From Vanilla planifolia (taxonomy: Eukaryota; Streptophyta; Magnoliopsida; Asparagales; Orchidaceae): a DNA stretch of 64,000 nucleotides. A program made the translations under genes and the position numbers. The notes under the pieces were generated by a model. It saw only the letters and a program-made list of their open reading frames with translations. It searched no databases and was not told the DNA's origin. Shown piece by piece: positions 39,401-51,825 of the stretch. Location of the stretch: NCBI GenBank assembly GCA_023846275.1, contig JAIUJO010000148.1, forward strand, positions 564,001-628,000, in the 5' to 3' direction. Every line of letters starts with the position of its first letter. Position 1 is the stretch's first letter.

Positions 39401-42400
39401 TCTGCTCTACTTTGCTCTACTCTACTCTACTCTACTCTACTCTAATTTACTCTACTCCAGCTTTGTTTAGCCTAACATAGCCTATACTAGCTTTACTTTA
39501 CTCTACTCTACTTTACTCTGCTCAACTCTACTCTAACCTAACCTAGCTGAGCCTATCCTAACCTAGCCTAACCTAGCTCTACCCTACTTTACTCCACTCT
39601 ACTCTACTCTACTATACTCTAATCTAGCCAAGCCTAACTAGCTTTACTTGTACTCCACTCTACTCTGCTCTTGTCTACTCTACCTTACTCTACTTTTGTC
39701 TGCTCTCTTTTGCTCTCCTCTACTCTACTCTACTCTGTACTGCTCTTCTCTACTATGCTATGCTCTAATTTCCTCTGCTCCATTCTGCTTTGCTCTACTC
39801 TAGTCTGCTTTACTTTACTATGCTCTACCCTTACCTTGCCTTGCCTAGCCTAACCTTACTCTGCTCTACTCTACTCTATTTTATTACTCTAGCATAGCCT
39901 AACCTCGCCTAGCCTAGCCTAGAATAACCTAACCTAACATAGCTCTACTCTACTCTACTTTGCTTTACTTTACTCTAGCCTAGCCTAGCCTAAGCTAGCT
40001 CTACTCCACCATACTAAGCTCTACTCTATTCTTCTTTGCTCAACTCTACTATATTCTGCTTTACTCTACTCTACTCTAATTTAGTCAAATTTAGCCTTCT
40101 TTTGCCTATCCTCACCTAGCATTACCTAGATCTACTCTACTCTATTCTACTCAACCCTACTCCACTCTACTCTACTCCAACCTACCCAAGCTTGGCCTAG
40201 CATAACTTAGCTTTGCTTAGCCTAGTGTAACTTAGCTCTACTGTTCTCTTCTCTACTCTGATTTGCTCTGCTATACTCTTCTATACTCTTCTCTACTCTA
40301 CTATACTCTACTCTGCTTATCTCTACTCTATTCTACTCTACTCTGCTCTACTCTACTCTAGTTTAGCCTAGCCTAACCAAGCTCTACTCTACTCTGCTCT
40401 ACTCTACTCTACTTTACTCTACTCTAGCCTAGCCTGGCCTACCCTATCCTAGCCTCCCTTAGCCTAGCCTAACCTAGTTCTACTTTACTCCACTCTACTC
40501 TACTCTTCTCAACTCTACTCTACTCTATACTATTCTACCCTAATCTACTCTACTCTACTCTACTCTAACCTTCCCTCACCATGTTTGGCTTAGCCTAGCC
40601 TAACCTAGCTCTACTATACTCTACAATTCCCTACTCTACTAACCTCTAGCCTGGACTAGCAAAGCTTAGACTAGCATAACCTTGCTCTACTCTGCTCTGC
40701 TCCACTCTGCTCTACTTTATTCTACTCTATTTTTCTATTCTGTGCTCTGCTTACTCTACGTTGCTCTGCTCTACTCTACTCTACCCTAGTCTGCACTGCT
40801 CTGCTCCACTCGACTCTACTCTGTACTACTCTACTCTATTCTGCTCTACTTTGCACTGCACTACTTTACTCTACGCTACTCTACTTTATCTGAGCCTATC
40901 CTAGCCAAACCTCGCTCTAATCTATTTTACTCCACTAATTGAGCGTAGCATAACCTAGCCTAGCCTAGCCTAACCTAACTTAGTATTGCACTACTCCACT
41001 CTACTCTACACTAGCCAACAAATCCTAGCCTAGCCTTGCCTAGACTGGCTCTTCTCTGCTCTATTTTACTCTACTTTGCTCTACTCTGCTCTACCCTACA
41101 ATGCTTTATTATACTCCACTTTTTTTTTCTCTACTCTATTTTGTCCTACTCTACTCTAGTCTACTTTAACCTAGTTTAGCCTAACCTAGATCTTCTTCAT
41201 TCTACTCTACTCTACTCTACGCTACCCTACTTCATCCTAGCCAACCCTAGCCTTGCCAAACCTTGCCTAGTCTAGCCCAACCTTGCTCTTAACTTCTCTT
41301 CTCTGCTCTACTATACTATGCTCTACTCTACTTTGCTATGCTCTACTCTACTCTGCTCTACTCTTCTCTACACTATTTTACTCTACTTTACTCAGCTCTA
41401 CTCTACTCTACTCTATTCTACTCTAGCCTAACCTACCCTAGCTTAGCCTAGCCTAGCCTAACTTTTCTCTACTCTACTCCACTTTACTCCACTACACTCT
41501 ACTCTACTCTACTCCACTCCACTCTACTCTACCCTACTCCACTCCACTCCACTCTACTCTATTCTGACATAATCTCACATTGCATAGCCTAACTTAGCTC
41601 TATTCTACTCTACTACACTCTACTCTACTCAACACTAGCCTAGCCTAACCAAGCCTAACCAAACCTAAACTTTCTCTACTATGCTCTGCTCTACTCTATT
41701 TTGCTCAACTTCACTCTACTTCACTCTTCTTAGCTATGCTCTACACTAGTCTGCTCTACTAAGCTCTGCTCTACTCTACTCTACTCTACTCTATCTTATT
41801 CTTTTTTACTCTATTCTAACGTAGTCTAACCTTGCTTAGCCTAGCCAAGCCTAGCCTAACCTAGCATTACTCTACTCTACTCTACTCTAATATACTATAA
41901 ACAACTCTATTATACTCGACTCTACTCTATTCTACTCAAACCTAGCCTAGCCATGCCTAGCTTAACCTAACCTAGCTCTACTCTTTTTGCTCTACTGTGC
42001 TCTACTTTGTTCTGCTCTACTCTACTCTATTCTACTCTGCTCTACTCTATTCAGTTCTATGTTTCTCTGCTCTACTCTACCCTACTCTACTCTATTATAC
42101 TCTACTCTACTCTACTTTAACCTAGCCTAGCCTTGCCTAACCTAGCTCAACTCTATGATACTTTACTATATAACACTCTACTCCTTTATACTATACTCTA
42201 CCCTAATGTACTCTACTCTGTTTTATTGTACTCTAACCTAGCATAGCACAGCTTAACCTAGATCTACTCTACTTTACTATACTCTACTCTATTATACTCT
42301 ATTATATAATACTTTACTCTACTATACTCCACTCTACTCTACTCCACTCTACTCTACTATACTCTAACCTAGCCCAGCCAATCCTAACTTAGCTTATCTT

Positions 42401-45400
42401 TGCTATATTTTGCTCTACTCTGCTCTACTCTACTCTACTCTACTCTACTCTTGCCTAGCAGAACCTAACATTACCTTACTCTACTCTACTCTTCTCCATT
42501 TTACTCTATCCTACTATACTCTCGCCTAGCCAAGCCAAGCTTCGCCTAGCCTAACCTAACTCTACTCTACTATATTATACTCTACTATACTCTACTACAC
42601 TTTAATATACTCAACTCTACTTTACTTTATCCTATCCTAGTATATCCTAGCTCTACTCTACTCTACTCTACTTAACTCTACTTTACTCTACTCCACTCTT
42701 GCCTAGCCTAACCTAACTCTAGTCATCTTCATTATGCTCTGCTATACCCTATTCCACTCTATTCTATTCTACTCTAGCTTAGCCTAGCCTAACCTAACCT
42801 TGCTCTACTCTACTCTACTCTAGCTTAGCCAAACCAAGCCATCCCTAGCCTTGTCTAGCCTAACTTAGCTTTACTCTACTCTACTTTACCCTACTCTGCT
42901 CTTCTTTATTCTACTCTAACCTTTCCTAGCCTAGCATATCCTAGCCTACGATAGCATAACCAAGCTTTACTCTACTTTGCTCTGCTTTACTCTACTATAC
43001 TCTATTCTGCTCTACCTAGCTCTACTTTGCTCTATTCTGCACCACTCTGCTCTACTCTTCTCTACTCTACTTTGCTCTCCTCTGCTCTCCTCTGTTCTAC
43101 AATTCTATGCTCTTCTCTACTCTGCTCTACTTTGCTCTACTCTGCTCTAATCTACTCTACTCTACTTTAGCCTAACCTAGCCTAACCAAGCTCTACTCTA
43201 CTCTGCTCTACCCTACTCCAGTCTAGCCTAACCTAGCCTAAAATAACCTACCCTAACATAGGCTAACCTAGTTCAACTCTGGTCTACTCTATTATATTCT
43301 ACTGTATTATACTCTACTTTACTCTAGGTTAGCCTAAATTATCCTAACCTAACCTAGCTCTACTCCATTTTACTCTACTCTACTCTACTATACCATACTC
43401 TACTATATTCTACTCTACTCTACTCTATTCTACTCTAACCTAGGTTAGCCTTACCTAGCCTAAGATGGCTTAGCTTAACTAGCTCTACTCTACTCTGCTC
43501 TACTCTACTCTACTTTGTTCTACTCTAGTCTACTCTGGTCTACTATGCTCTGCTCTACTCTCCTTTACTCTGCTCTGCTTTGCTCTACTCTACTTTACCA
43601 TAGCCTAGCCTAGCCTAACCAAGCTCTACTCTACTCTACTCTAGCCTAGCTAACCCCAGCCTATCCTAACTTCAACTAACATAACTTAGCTCTACTCTAC
43701 TCCACTCTAGTCTACTCTACTATAAAATATTCTACTCTACTCTATTCTCTTCTACTCTACTTTATTCTGTCCTAGCTAGTTTAGCCTTGCCAAACCTAGC
43801 TTTATTACACTCTACTCTAGCTTAGCCTAGCCTAGCCAACCTTAGCCTAACTTACCTCTGCTCTACTCTACTCTGTACTTCTCAATTTTGCTCTGCTCTA
43901 CCTTTCTTTACTCTACTCTGCTCTACTCTACCTTGCTCTGCTTTGCTTTGCTCTATTATAATCTACTCTACTCTATTGTACTCTACACTAGCCTAGCCTA
44001 ACCTCACTCTATTATACTCTACTCTACTCAACTCTAATATACTCTACTCTACTCTACCCCACTCTACTCTACTCTACTCTAGCCTAGCCTAGCTTGGCCT
44101 AGCTTAACCTATCTTAACCTAGCATAACCTAGCTTAGCTGAACCTAGCTCTATTCTACTCTACTCTACTCTACTCTACTCTTCTCTACTCTACTCAACTC
44201 TACTCTATTGTACTCTACCTTACTCTAACCTAACCTAGCCTAACCTAGCTCTACCCTACTCTATTATAGCCTAGCTTAGCTTAACCAAGCTCTTCTTATC
44301 TCTAATCTACTCTGCTGTGCTCTACTTTACTTTACTCTACCCTACTCTATTCTTCACTACTCTATTCTACTCTACTCTACTCCACTATACTCTACTCTAC
44401 TATTCTTTACTCTAGCCTAGTATAGCTTATCCTAGCTTAGCCTAGCCTAACCTAACCTAGCTATACTCTACCCTACTCTACTCTACTCTACTCCACACTA
44501 GCAAAGCTTAGCCTAACTTAGCCTAGTATAATCATGTTATACTCTTCTTTACTTTACTCTACTTCAATATACTCTACTCTACCATACTTTACCCAAACTT
44601 AGCCTGGCAAAGACTAGCCTAACCTAGCTCTACTCTACTCTGCTCTACTCTAGCCTTGGTTAGCCTAAATCTAGCCTAGTCTTTCCTAACCGTGCTTTTC
44701 TCTGCTTTACTCTGTTATGTTGTACTCAATTTTGCTCTACTCTACTGTGCTCTACTCCACTTTATTATACTCTACTATAATCCACTATACACTAGCCTAA
44801 CGTAACCTAACCTAATCTTGCTCTACTCTACTCTACTAAACTCTATTCTATTATACTCTGCTCTACTTTACTCTACTCTACTCTACTCTACTCTAGCCTA
44901 TCCTAATCTAGCTTACCCTAGCCTAGCCTTGCTTTACATAACTTTACTCTGCTCTACTCTACTCCATATTACTCTATTCTGCTTTATTATAATTTAGCTT
45001 ATTCTAAACTATCATAGCTCTACTCTACTCTACTCTATTCTACTCTACTCTACTCTAGCCTAGCCTATCCTTACCTTGCTTAGCCAAGCCTCACCATGCC
45101 TAACCTAGCTCTACTCTACTCAAAACTATTCTAGCCTAACCTAGTTCTACTCCACTCTACTCTACTCTTCTCTATTCTACTTTACTCTACTCAGCTCTAC
45201 TCTACTCTGCTCCTCTCTGCTCTGTTATGCTATGTTATGCTCTGCTCTACTATGCTCTTCCCGACTCTACTCTACTTTGCTCGGCTCTGTTCTATTCTGC
45301 TCTTCTCTACTTTGCTCCTCTCTACTCTCCTTTACTTTACATACTCTACTCTTGCTTAACTTAGCCTAGCCTAACCTAGCTCCAATCTACTTTACTTTAC

Positions 45401-48400
45401 TCTACTCTATTATACTCTACTTTGCCGTACTTTAGCCTCGTCTTGCCTATCCTAGCCTACTCTAGCCATGCCTACCCTAGCCTAACCTTGCTCTACTCTA
45501 ATTTACTCTACTCTACTCTACTCTACTCTAATCATCATTATTCTACTCCACTTTATTCCAACTTAGCCTACTTTTCCTAGCCTAATGTAACCCTACTCTA
45601 CTCTACTCTACTCCACCCTATCCTAGCTCTACACTTCTCTACTATTCTCTGCTTAGTTTTGCTCTGCTTTGCTTTGCTCCACTCTACTCTTCTCTGGTCC
45701 ACTATGCTCTACTCTACTTTACTCTACTCTTCTTCTCTCTCCTATGCTCTACTCTACTCTGTTTTACTCTTTATTGCTCTTGTTTGCTCCACTCTATTAT
45801 AGTCTACTCATTTTTGCTTTGATTAATTCTGCTCTACTCTGCTCTATCCTAGCCTAGCATAACCTAACCTAACCTAGCTCTACTATACTCTACTCTACTC
45901 TGCTCTGCTCTATTTTGCTTAGCTCAGATGAACTCTACTTTACTCTTCTCTACTTTGCCCTACATTACTCTGCTCTATGCTATTATGCCCTTCTCTATTC
46001 TCTCTACTCTATTCTGCTCTACTCTACTCTGTTCTACTCGGCTTTGCTCTGCTCTGCTCAACTCATCACTACTATGCTCTACTCTACTCTACTCAATTAT
46101 GCAATACTATACTCTACTCTATTCTAGCTGAGTTTAGCCTAGCATAACCTAGCTTAGCATAACCTTTCTCTACTCTACTCTATTCTACTCTACCCTTACT
46201 CAACTCTACTACATAATTGTATAGCTTAGCCTAACCTATCTTAAGCGAGCCTAGCCTAACCTAGCTGTACTCAACATTACTCTTCTCTACTCAACTCTAA
46301 TCTACTCCACTCTACTCTACTCTAACTTAGCCTTGCCTAGTCGAGCATAACCTAGCTCTACTATACTCTACTATAGTCAAGCCTAGCCTAGCCTAGCCTA
46401 ACCTAGCAAAACTAGCTCTACTTTGCTCTGCATTGCTTTACTTTGCTTTGCTCTACTCTGCTCTACTCTGCATTGCTCGACTATGCTCTACTCTACTCTA
46501 CTCTATTATACTCTGGCCTAGCCTCGCATAAACTAGCTTTACTCAACTCAACTCAACTCTACTCTACTCTACACTACTCTAGCCTAGCCTAAATAAGCTT
46601 TACTCTACTCTACTTTACTCAAGCCTAGCAAAGCTTAGCCTAACCCAGCCTAACCTGGCTCTACTCTACTCTATTGTAGCCTAGCTTAGAATAACCAAGC
46701 CTATCTTAGCTCAACTCTACTCTACTATACTCTAACATAGCCTAGCTTAGCTTAACCAAGCCTATCCTGGCTTAGCCTAGGGTGGCCTAGCCTAACTTAG
46801 CTTTGCTTTACTCTACTCTACTATACTTTTCTTTGCTCTACTCTGCTATGCTATTCTCTACTCTGTGTTGCTCAGCTCTACTCTACACTACTCTACTCTA
46901 CTTTGCTCTATTCTACTCTACTCTATTACACTCTAGCCTAGCCTAGCCTAGCTTAATTTAGCTCTACTCTACTGTACTCTACTCGACTCTAATCTACTCT
47001 ACTCTACTCTACTCTACTCTACCCTACACCATTATAGCCAAGCCTAGCCAAGTCAAACCTAGCTCTATTCTACTATGCTCTACTATACTCTTGCATAGCC
47101 TAGCCTAGCCTAACCTAGCTCTACTCTGCTCTGCTCTACTCCACTCAATTATAGTCTACTCTACTCTACTCTGTTTTACTCTGCTAAACTTTACTCTATA
47201 GTACTCTAGCTTAGCCTAAGAAATCCTATCTCCACTATACTCTACTATACTCTACTCTACTCTTGTTTGTTACATTCTTCTATACTCAACTCTAGTCTAG
47301 CCTAACCTAGCCTAATGTAGCCTATCCTAGCTTAGCCTAACCTAGCTCTACTCTACTCTACTTTATTATAATATGCTCTACTCTACTGTACTATACCCTA
47401 CTTTATTCTACTCTACTCTATGCCACTCTACTCTATTCTATACTACTCTACTCTAGCCTAGCCTTTCGTAGCCAAGCCAACTCTAGCCTAGCCTAACCTA
47501 GCTCAACATTACTTTACTCTACCTTATTCTAATCAACTATATTCAACTCTACTCTAACATAACCTAGCCTAGCCTAGCCTAACCATGCTCTACTTTACAC
47601 TACTCTACTCTAATCTACTCTACTCTAATCTACTCTACTCCACTCTACTTCACTCTAGCCTAACCTAGCTTAGCCTTACCTAATTAGCTCTGCTATACTC
47701 TGCTCTGCTCATCTCTATTATACTCTATACTACTCTGCTCTACTCTACTCATCTCTTCTCTGCTCTACTCTGCTCTTATTTTCTTTGCTTCACTATACTC
47801 TACTATGCTTTACTCTACTTTATTCTACTCTAGACTAGCTCTCTTAGCCTAGCCTAACCTAACATAACTCTACTCTACTCCACCCTACTCTACTCTTGCC
47901 TAACCTAACCTAGCCTAGCCTATCCTAGCTCTATTCTACTATGTTCTTTTGTGCTTTACAATACTCTACTCTACTCTATAATACACTACTCTAAACAAGC
48001 CTAGCCTTGCTTTTCTTAGCCAAGCTCTTGCTAACCTAGCTCTAATATACTCTACTCTACTCTGTTCCACTCTTCTTTGCTCTCCTCGACTCTTCTCTGC
48101 TTTGCTCTGTAATGCTCTACTCTACTCTACTCAACTCTAGCCTAGCCCTGCCTTGCCAAGCCTAACCTATCTCTACTCTACTATACTCTACTCTTCTATA
48201 CTATACTCTACTCTACTCAACTCTATTCTAGCTTAGCCTCGCCTAACCTAACCCATCATAGCTTAGTCTAGCCTTGCTTAGCCTAAGCTAGCTCTACTAT
48301 ACTATACTCTATTCTACTCTACACTAATCAAGCCTAACTTAGCATTGCCAAACCTAGCTCTACTCTACTTTACTCTAGCCTAGCCTAGCTTAACCTAAAC

Positions 48401-49318
48401 TTGCTCTGCTCGGCTCTTCTCTACTCTGCTCTACTCCACTATACTTTACTCTACCTTAACAAAACCTAACCTTGTTTTACTCTACTCAACTCGACTCCAC
48501 TCTAGCCTTGCCTAAACTAGCCTAGCTTAGCCCAACCTAACCTAGCTCTACTCTACTCTACTCTACTCATGTCTGCTGTGCTCTACTATACTCTACTAAG
48601 CTTTGCTCTACTCTACTTTGTTCTATTCACTCATCTCTATTATGCTCTACAATGCTCTGCTCTACTCTGCTAAGCTCAACTTTACTCTACTTTACTTTAC
48701 TTTGCTCTGTATTGCTTTTCTATGCTCTGCTTTACTCTACTCTACTTTACTTTACTCTAATCTACTTTACTATACTCTACTCTACTCTAACTTAGCTAAC
48801 TTAGATTAGGTTAGCCTAGCTTAACCTAACATAGCTCTACTCTATTTTGCTCTACTCTACTCTACACTACTCTTTTCTACTCTACTCTAGTCTATTTTGC
48901 TTTACTCTACTCTACTGTACACTGTACTACTCTACTCTACTCTGCTCTACTCTACTCTACTCTAATCTTGCCTAGCTTTTCCCTCTAACTTCATGTAGCC
49001 TAGTCTAGCCTAGCTTAAACTTGCTCTACTCTACTCTATTCTACTCTAGCCTAGCCTAACCTAACCATGCCTAACCTAGCTCAGTTCTACACTACTTTAC
49101 TCTATTCTACTACTCTGCTCTAGCCTAGCCTAACCTTACCTAGCTCAACTCTACTCCATATTACTCTACTTTACTCTTCTCTGGCCTAGCCTAACCAAGC
49201 TCTATTCTACTCTGCTTTGCTCTACTCTACTTTATTCTATCTTGCTCTACTCTCATCTATTCTACTCTGCTCTCATCTTCTCTACTCTTTTCTACTCTTC
49301 TCTTCTCTCTTTTGCTTT

Positions 49319-49350
49319 CTTCTCCTCCCCTCTCCTCCCCTCTCCTCTAC
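49319..49350 (+). repeat. 10-bp TCTCCTCCCC repeat in a CTCCT island
   Basis: TCTCCTCCCC occurs twice in a row (49321-49340), followed by TCTCCTCTAC. This is a dimeric pentamer unit (CTCCT plus CCCCT) in a nearly pure-pyrimidine tract. Confidence 0.65.
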
Positions 49351-50394
49351 TTTACTCTACTATACCTTACTCTACTCTACTTTATTCTATTATACACTAC
49401 TTTACTCTACTCTGCTCTACTCTACACTACTCTGCTCTACTCTAACCTTATCAAGAATAACTTAGCTCTACTCTACAATACTATACCCTAGCTTAGCTTA
49501 GCCTAACATAGCCTAACCATGCTCTCCTCAACTCTATTATGCTGTATTTTACTCTAATCTACTCTACCTTGCTCTTCTCTACTCTTTTCTACTCTACTCA
49601 ACTACACTTTACTCTATTCTATGCTACTTTACTCAAGCTTAGTTTAGCCTAACCTAGCCTGGCCTAGCCTAAACAAGCTTGACTCTACTCTACTCTAATC
49701 TATTATACTATAGTCTAACCTTGCCTAGCCTAACCTAGTTTACCAGAGCCAAGCCTAGCCTAGCTTAGCCTAACCTAGCTTTATTCTACTTTAGTCTACT
49801 CTACTCTATTCTATCCTAGAATAACCTAGCTCTACTCTACTCTACTCTAGTGTACACTACTCAACTCAACTCTACTCTACTTTTCATTACTCTACTCTGC
49901 TCTCCTCTACTTTGGTTTATTCTACTTTGCTTTACTCCACTCTATTCTATACTACTCTGCTATGCTCCACTCTACTCTTCTTTATTCTACTCTTTTATGC
50001 TCTACTTTGCTCTGCTCTACTTTACTCTACTATACTTTAGCTAGCCTAACCTGCTTAGCTTTGCTTTGCTCTACTCTACTTTACTCTACTCTGCTTTGCT
50101 TTACTTTTCTATACTCTACTCTACTCTATTTTGCTCTACTATATTGTACTCTACTCCACTCTAGTCTACTCTAACTTATTTAGCTTAACATATCCTTGCT
50201 TAACCTAGATCTACTCTACTCTACTCTACCATACTTTACTCTACTCTACTCTACTCTACTCTAGCCCAACCAAGCCTAGCCTAGCCTAACTTAGCCTAGC
50301 CTTAGCCTAACATAGCTCTACTCTTATATTCTTAACTCTTCTTTGCTCTGCTTTACTTTTCTCTACTATGCTCTACTCTACTTTTCTCTACTCT

Positions 50395-50777
50395 ACTCTA
50401 CTCTACTCAACCCTACTCCACTCTATTTTGCTCTACTATGCTCTAGCCTAGCCTAGCCTAACTTAGCTCTACCCTACTCGACTCTACTCTGGCCCTAGCC
50501 TAGCCTACCTTATCCTAGTCTAGCTTAGCCTAGCTTAACCTAGCTCTACTCTACACTATTATGCTCTACTCTACTTTGCTCTACTCTACTCTACTCTACT
50601 CAACCCTACTCTACACTACTCAACTCTACTTTGCTCTACTGTACTCTAGCCCAGCCTACCTAACTTAGCTCTACCCTACTCTACTCTACTATGGCCTAGC
50701 CTAGCCTACCCTATCCAAGTCTAGCCTAGCCTAGCTTAACCTAGCTCTACTCTACACTACTCGACTCTACTCTATTC
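50395..50777 (+). repeat. About 200-bp tandem duplication of a whole A+B module group
   Basis: Anchors recur in order. CAACCCTACTC is at 50408 and 50601. ACTTAGCTCTACCCTACTC is at 50461 and 50663. The sequence CTAGCTTAACCTAGCTCTAC with following CTACACTA recurs near 50531 and 50731. Offsets are 193-202 bp, so small indels separate the copies (about 50395-50575 and 50590-50777). Because several rare variants match in the same order, this is a segmental duplication rather than chance agreement of pentamers. Confidence 0.7.
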
Positions 50778-50924
50778 TATTCTACTATACTCTACTCCAC
50801 TCTACTCTATTGTACTTTAAACTTGCCCTACCTAGCCTAGCTTAACCTAGTCTAACCTTGCTCTACTCTACTCTACTATACTCTATCCTACTCAACTTTA
50901 GCCTTATCTAGCCTAAATTAACCT

Positions 50925-51376
50925 TACTCAGCTCTGCTCTACTCTACTCTGCTCTACTCTACTCTGCTCTACTCTGCTCTGCCCTACTTCACTCAACTCT
51001 GTTCTACTCCATTCTTTTCTTTTGTTCTCTGTTATATTCTTCTTTACTCTACTCTTATCTACTCTATTCTATTATACTCTAATCTAACCTAGCTCAACCC
51101 AGCCGAAATAAGCTTTTTGCTACTCTACTCTGCTTTCTTCTGCTTTACTCTACTCCTTTCGGCTCTATTATAGTCTACTTTGCTCTGCTCTACTATACTA
51201 TTCTTCGCTCTGCTCTACTTGATTCTGCTTGACTCTACTCTATTCAACTCTAGTCTTTTGTAGCCTAGTTTAGCTTCTCCAAGCCATGCCTAACCAAGAT
51301 CTACTCCACTCTACTCTACTCTACTTTATTCTACTCTACTCTGCTCTACTTTACTCTACTATACTCTACTATACTC
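50925..51376 (+). repeat. About 452-bp higher-order repeat, copy 1
   Basis: First copy of a head-to-tail duplication. Distinctive landmarks are CCCTACTTCAC at 50982, AGCTCAAC at 51091, a TTGCTACTC A-block start near 51117, CTTGATTCTGC near 51219, and TAGCCTAGTTTAGCTTCTCC at 51261 followed by AAGCCATGCCTAACCAAGAT. Each is found again exactly 452 bp downstream. It contains two A blocks and two B blocks, so the duplicated unit is larger than one module. Confidence 0.85.
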
Positions 51377-51825
51377 TACTCGACTCTGCTATACTCTACT
51401 CTGCTCTACACTACTCTGCTCTACTCTGCTCTACCCTACTTCACTTAATTTTGCTCTGCTATGCTCTTTTCTACTATTCTCTACTCTACTCTTCTTTGCT
51501 CTACTCTTGTCTACTCTATTCTATTGTACTCTTTTGTAACCTAGCTCAACCTAGCCTAACTTAGCTTTTCGCTACTCTACTCTGCTTTCCTCTATTTTAC
51601 TCTACTCTTTTCTATTCTATTGCAGTCTACTTTGCTCTGTTCTACTTTACTCTTCTTTGCTCTGCTCTACTTGATTCTGCTCGACTCTACTCTACTCAAC
51701 TCTAGTCTTCTATAGCCTAGTTTAGCTTCTCCAAGCCATGCCTAACCAAGATCTACTCCACTCTACTCTACTTTACTCTACTCTACTCTACTCTACTTTA
51801 CTCTACTATACTCTACTCTACTTAA
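51377..51825 (+). repeat. About 452-bp higher-order repeat, copy 2
   Basis: Landmarks match copy 1: CCCTACTTCAC at 51434, AGCTCAAC at 51543, TAGCCTAGTTTAGCTTCTCC at 51713. Near its right end the offset changes from 452 to 447, which is the loss of exactly one pentamer (TTTACTCTACTATA at 51350 versus 51797). The copies abut directly. I saw no third copy after 51825. Confidence 0.85.

Noticed and set aside
1-44736. A perfect 22-kb palindrome centred on 22368
   Set aside because: Folded arms agree only over about the first 50 bp. Variant islands at 12.1 kb (left) and 24.85 and 26.4 kb (right) have no partner at mirrored positions. The islands at 6.8 and 36.35 kb are only roughly symmetrical (15.5 versus 14.0 kb).
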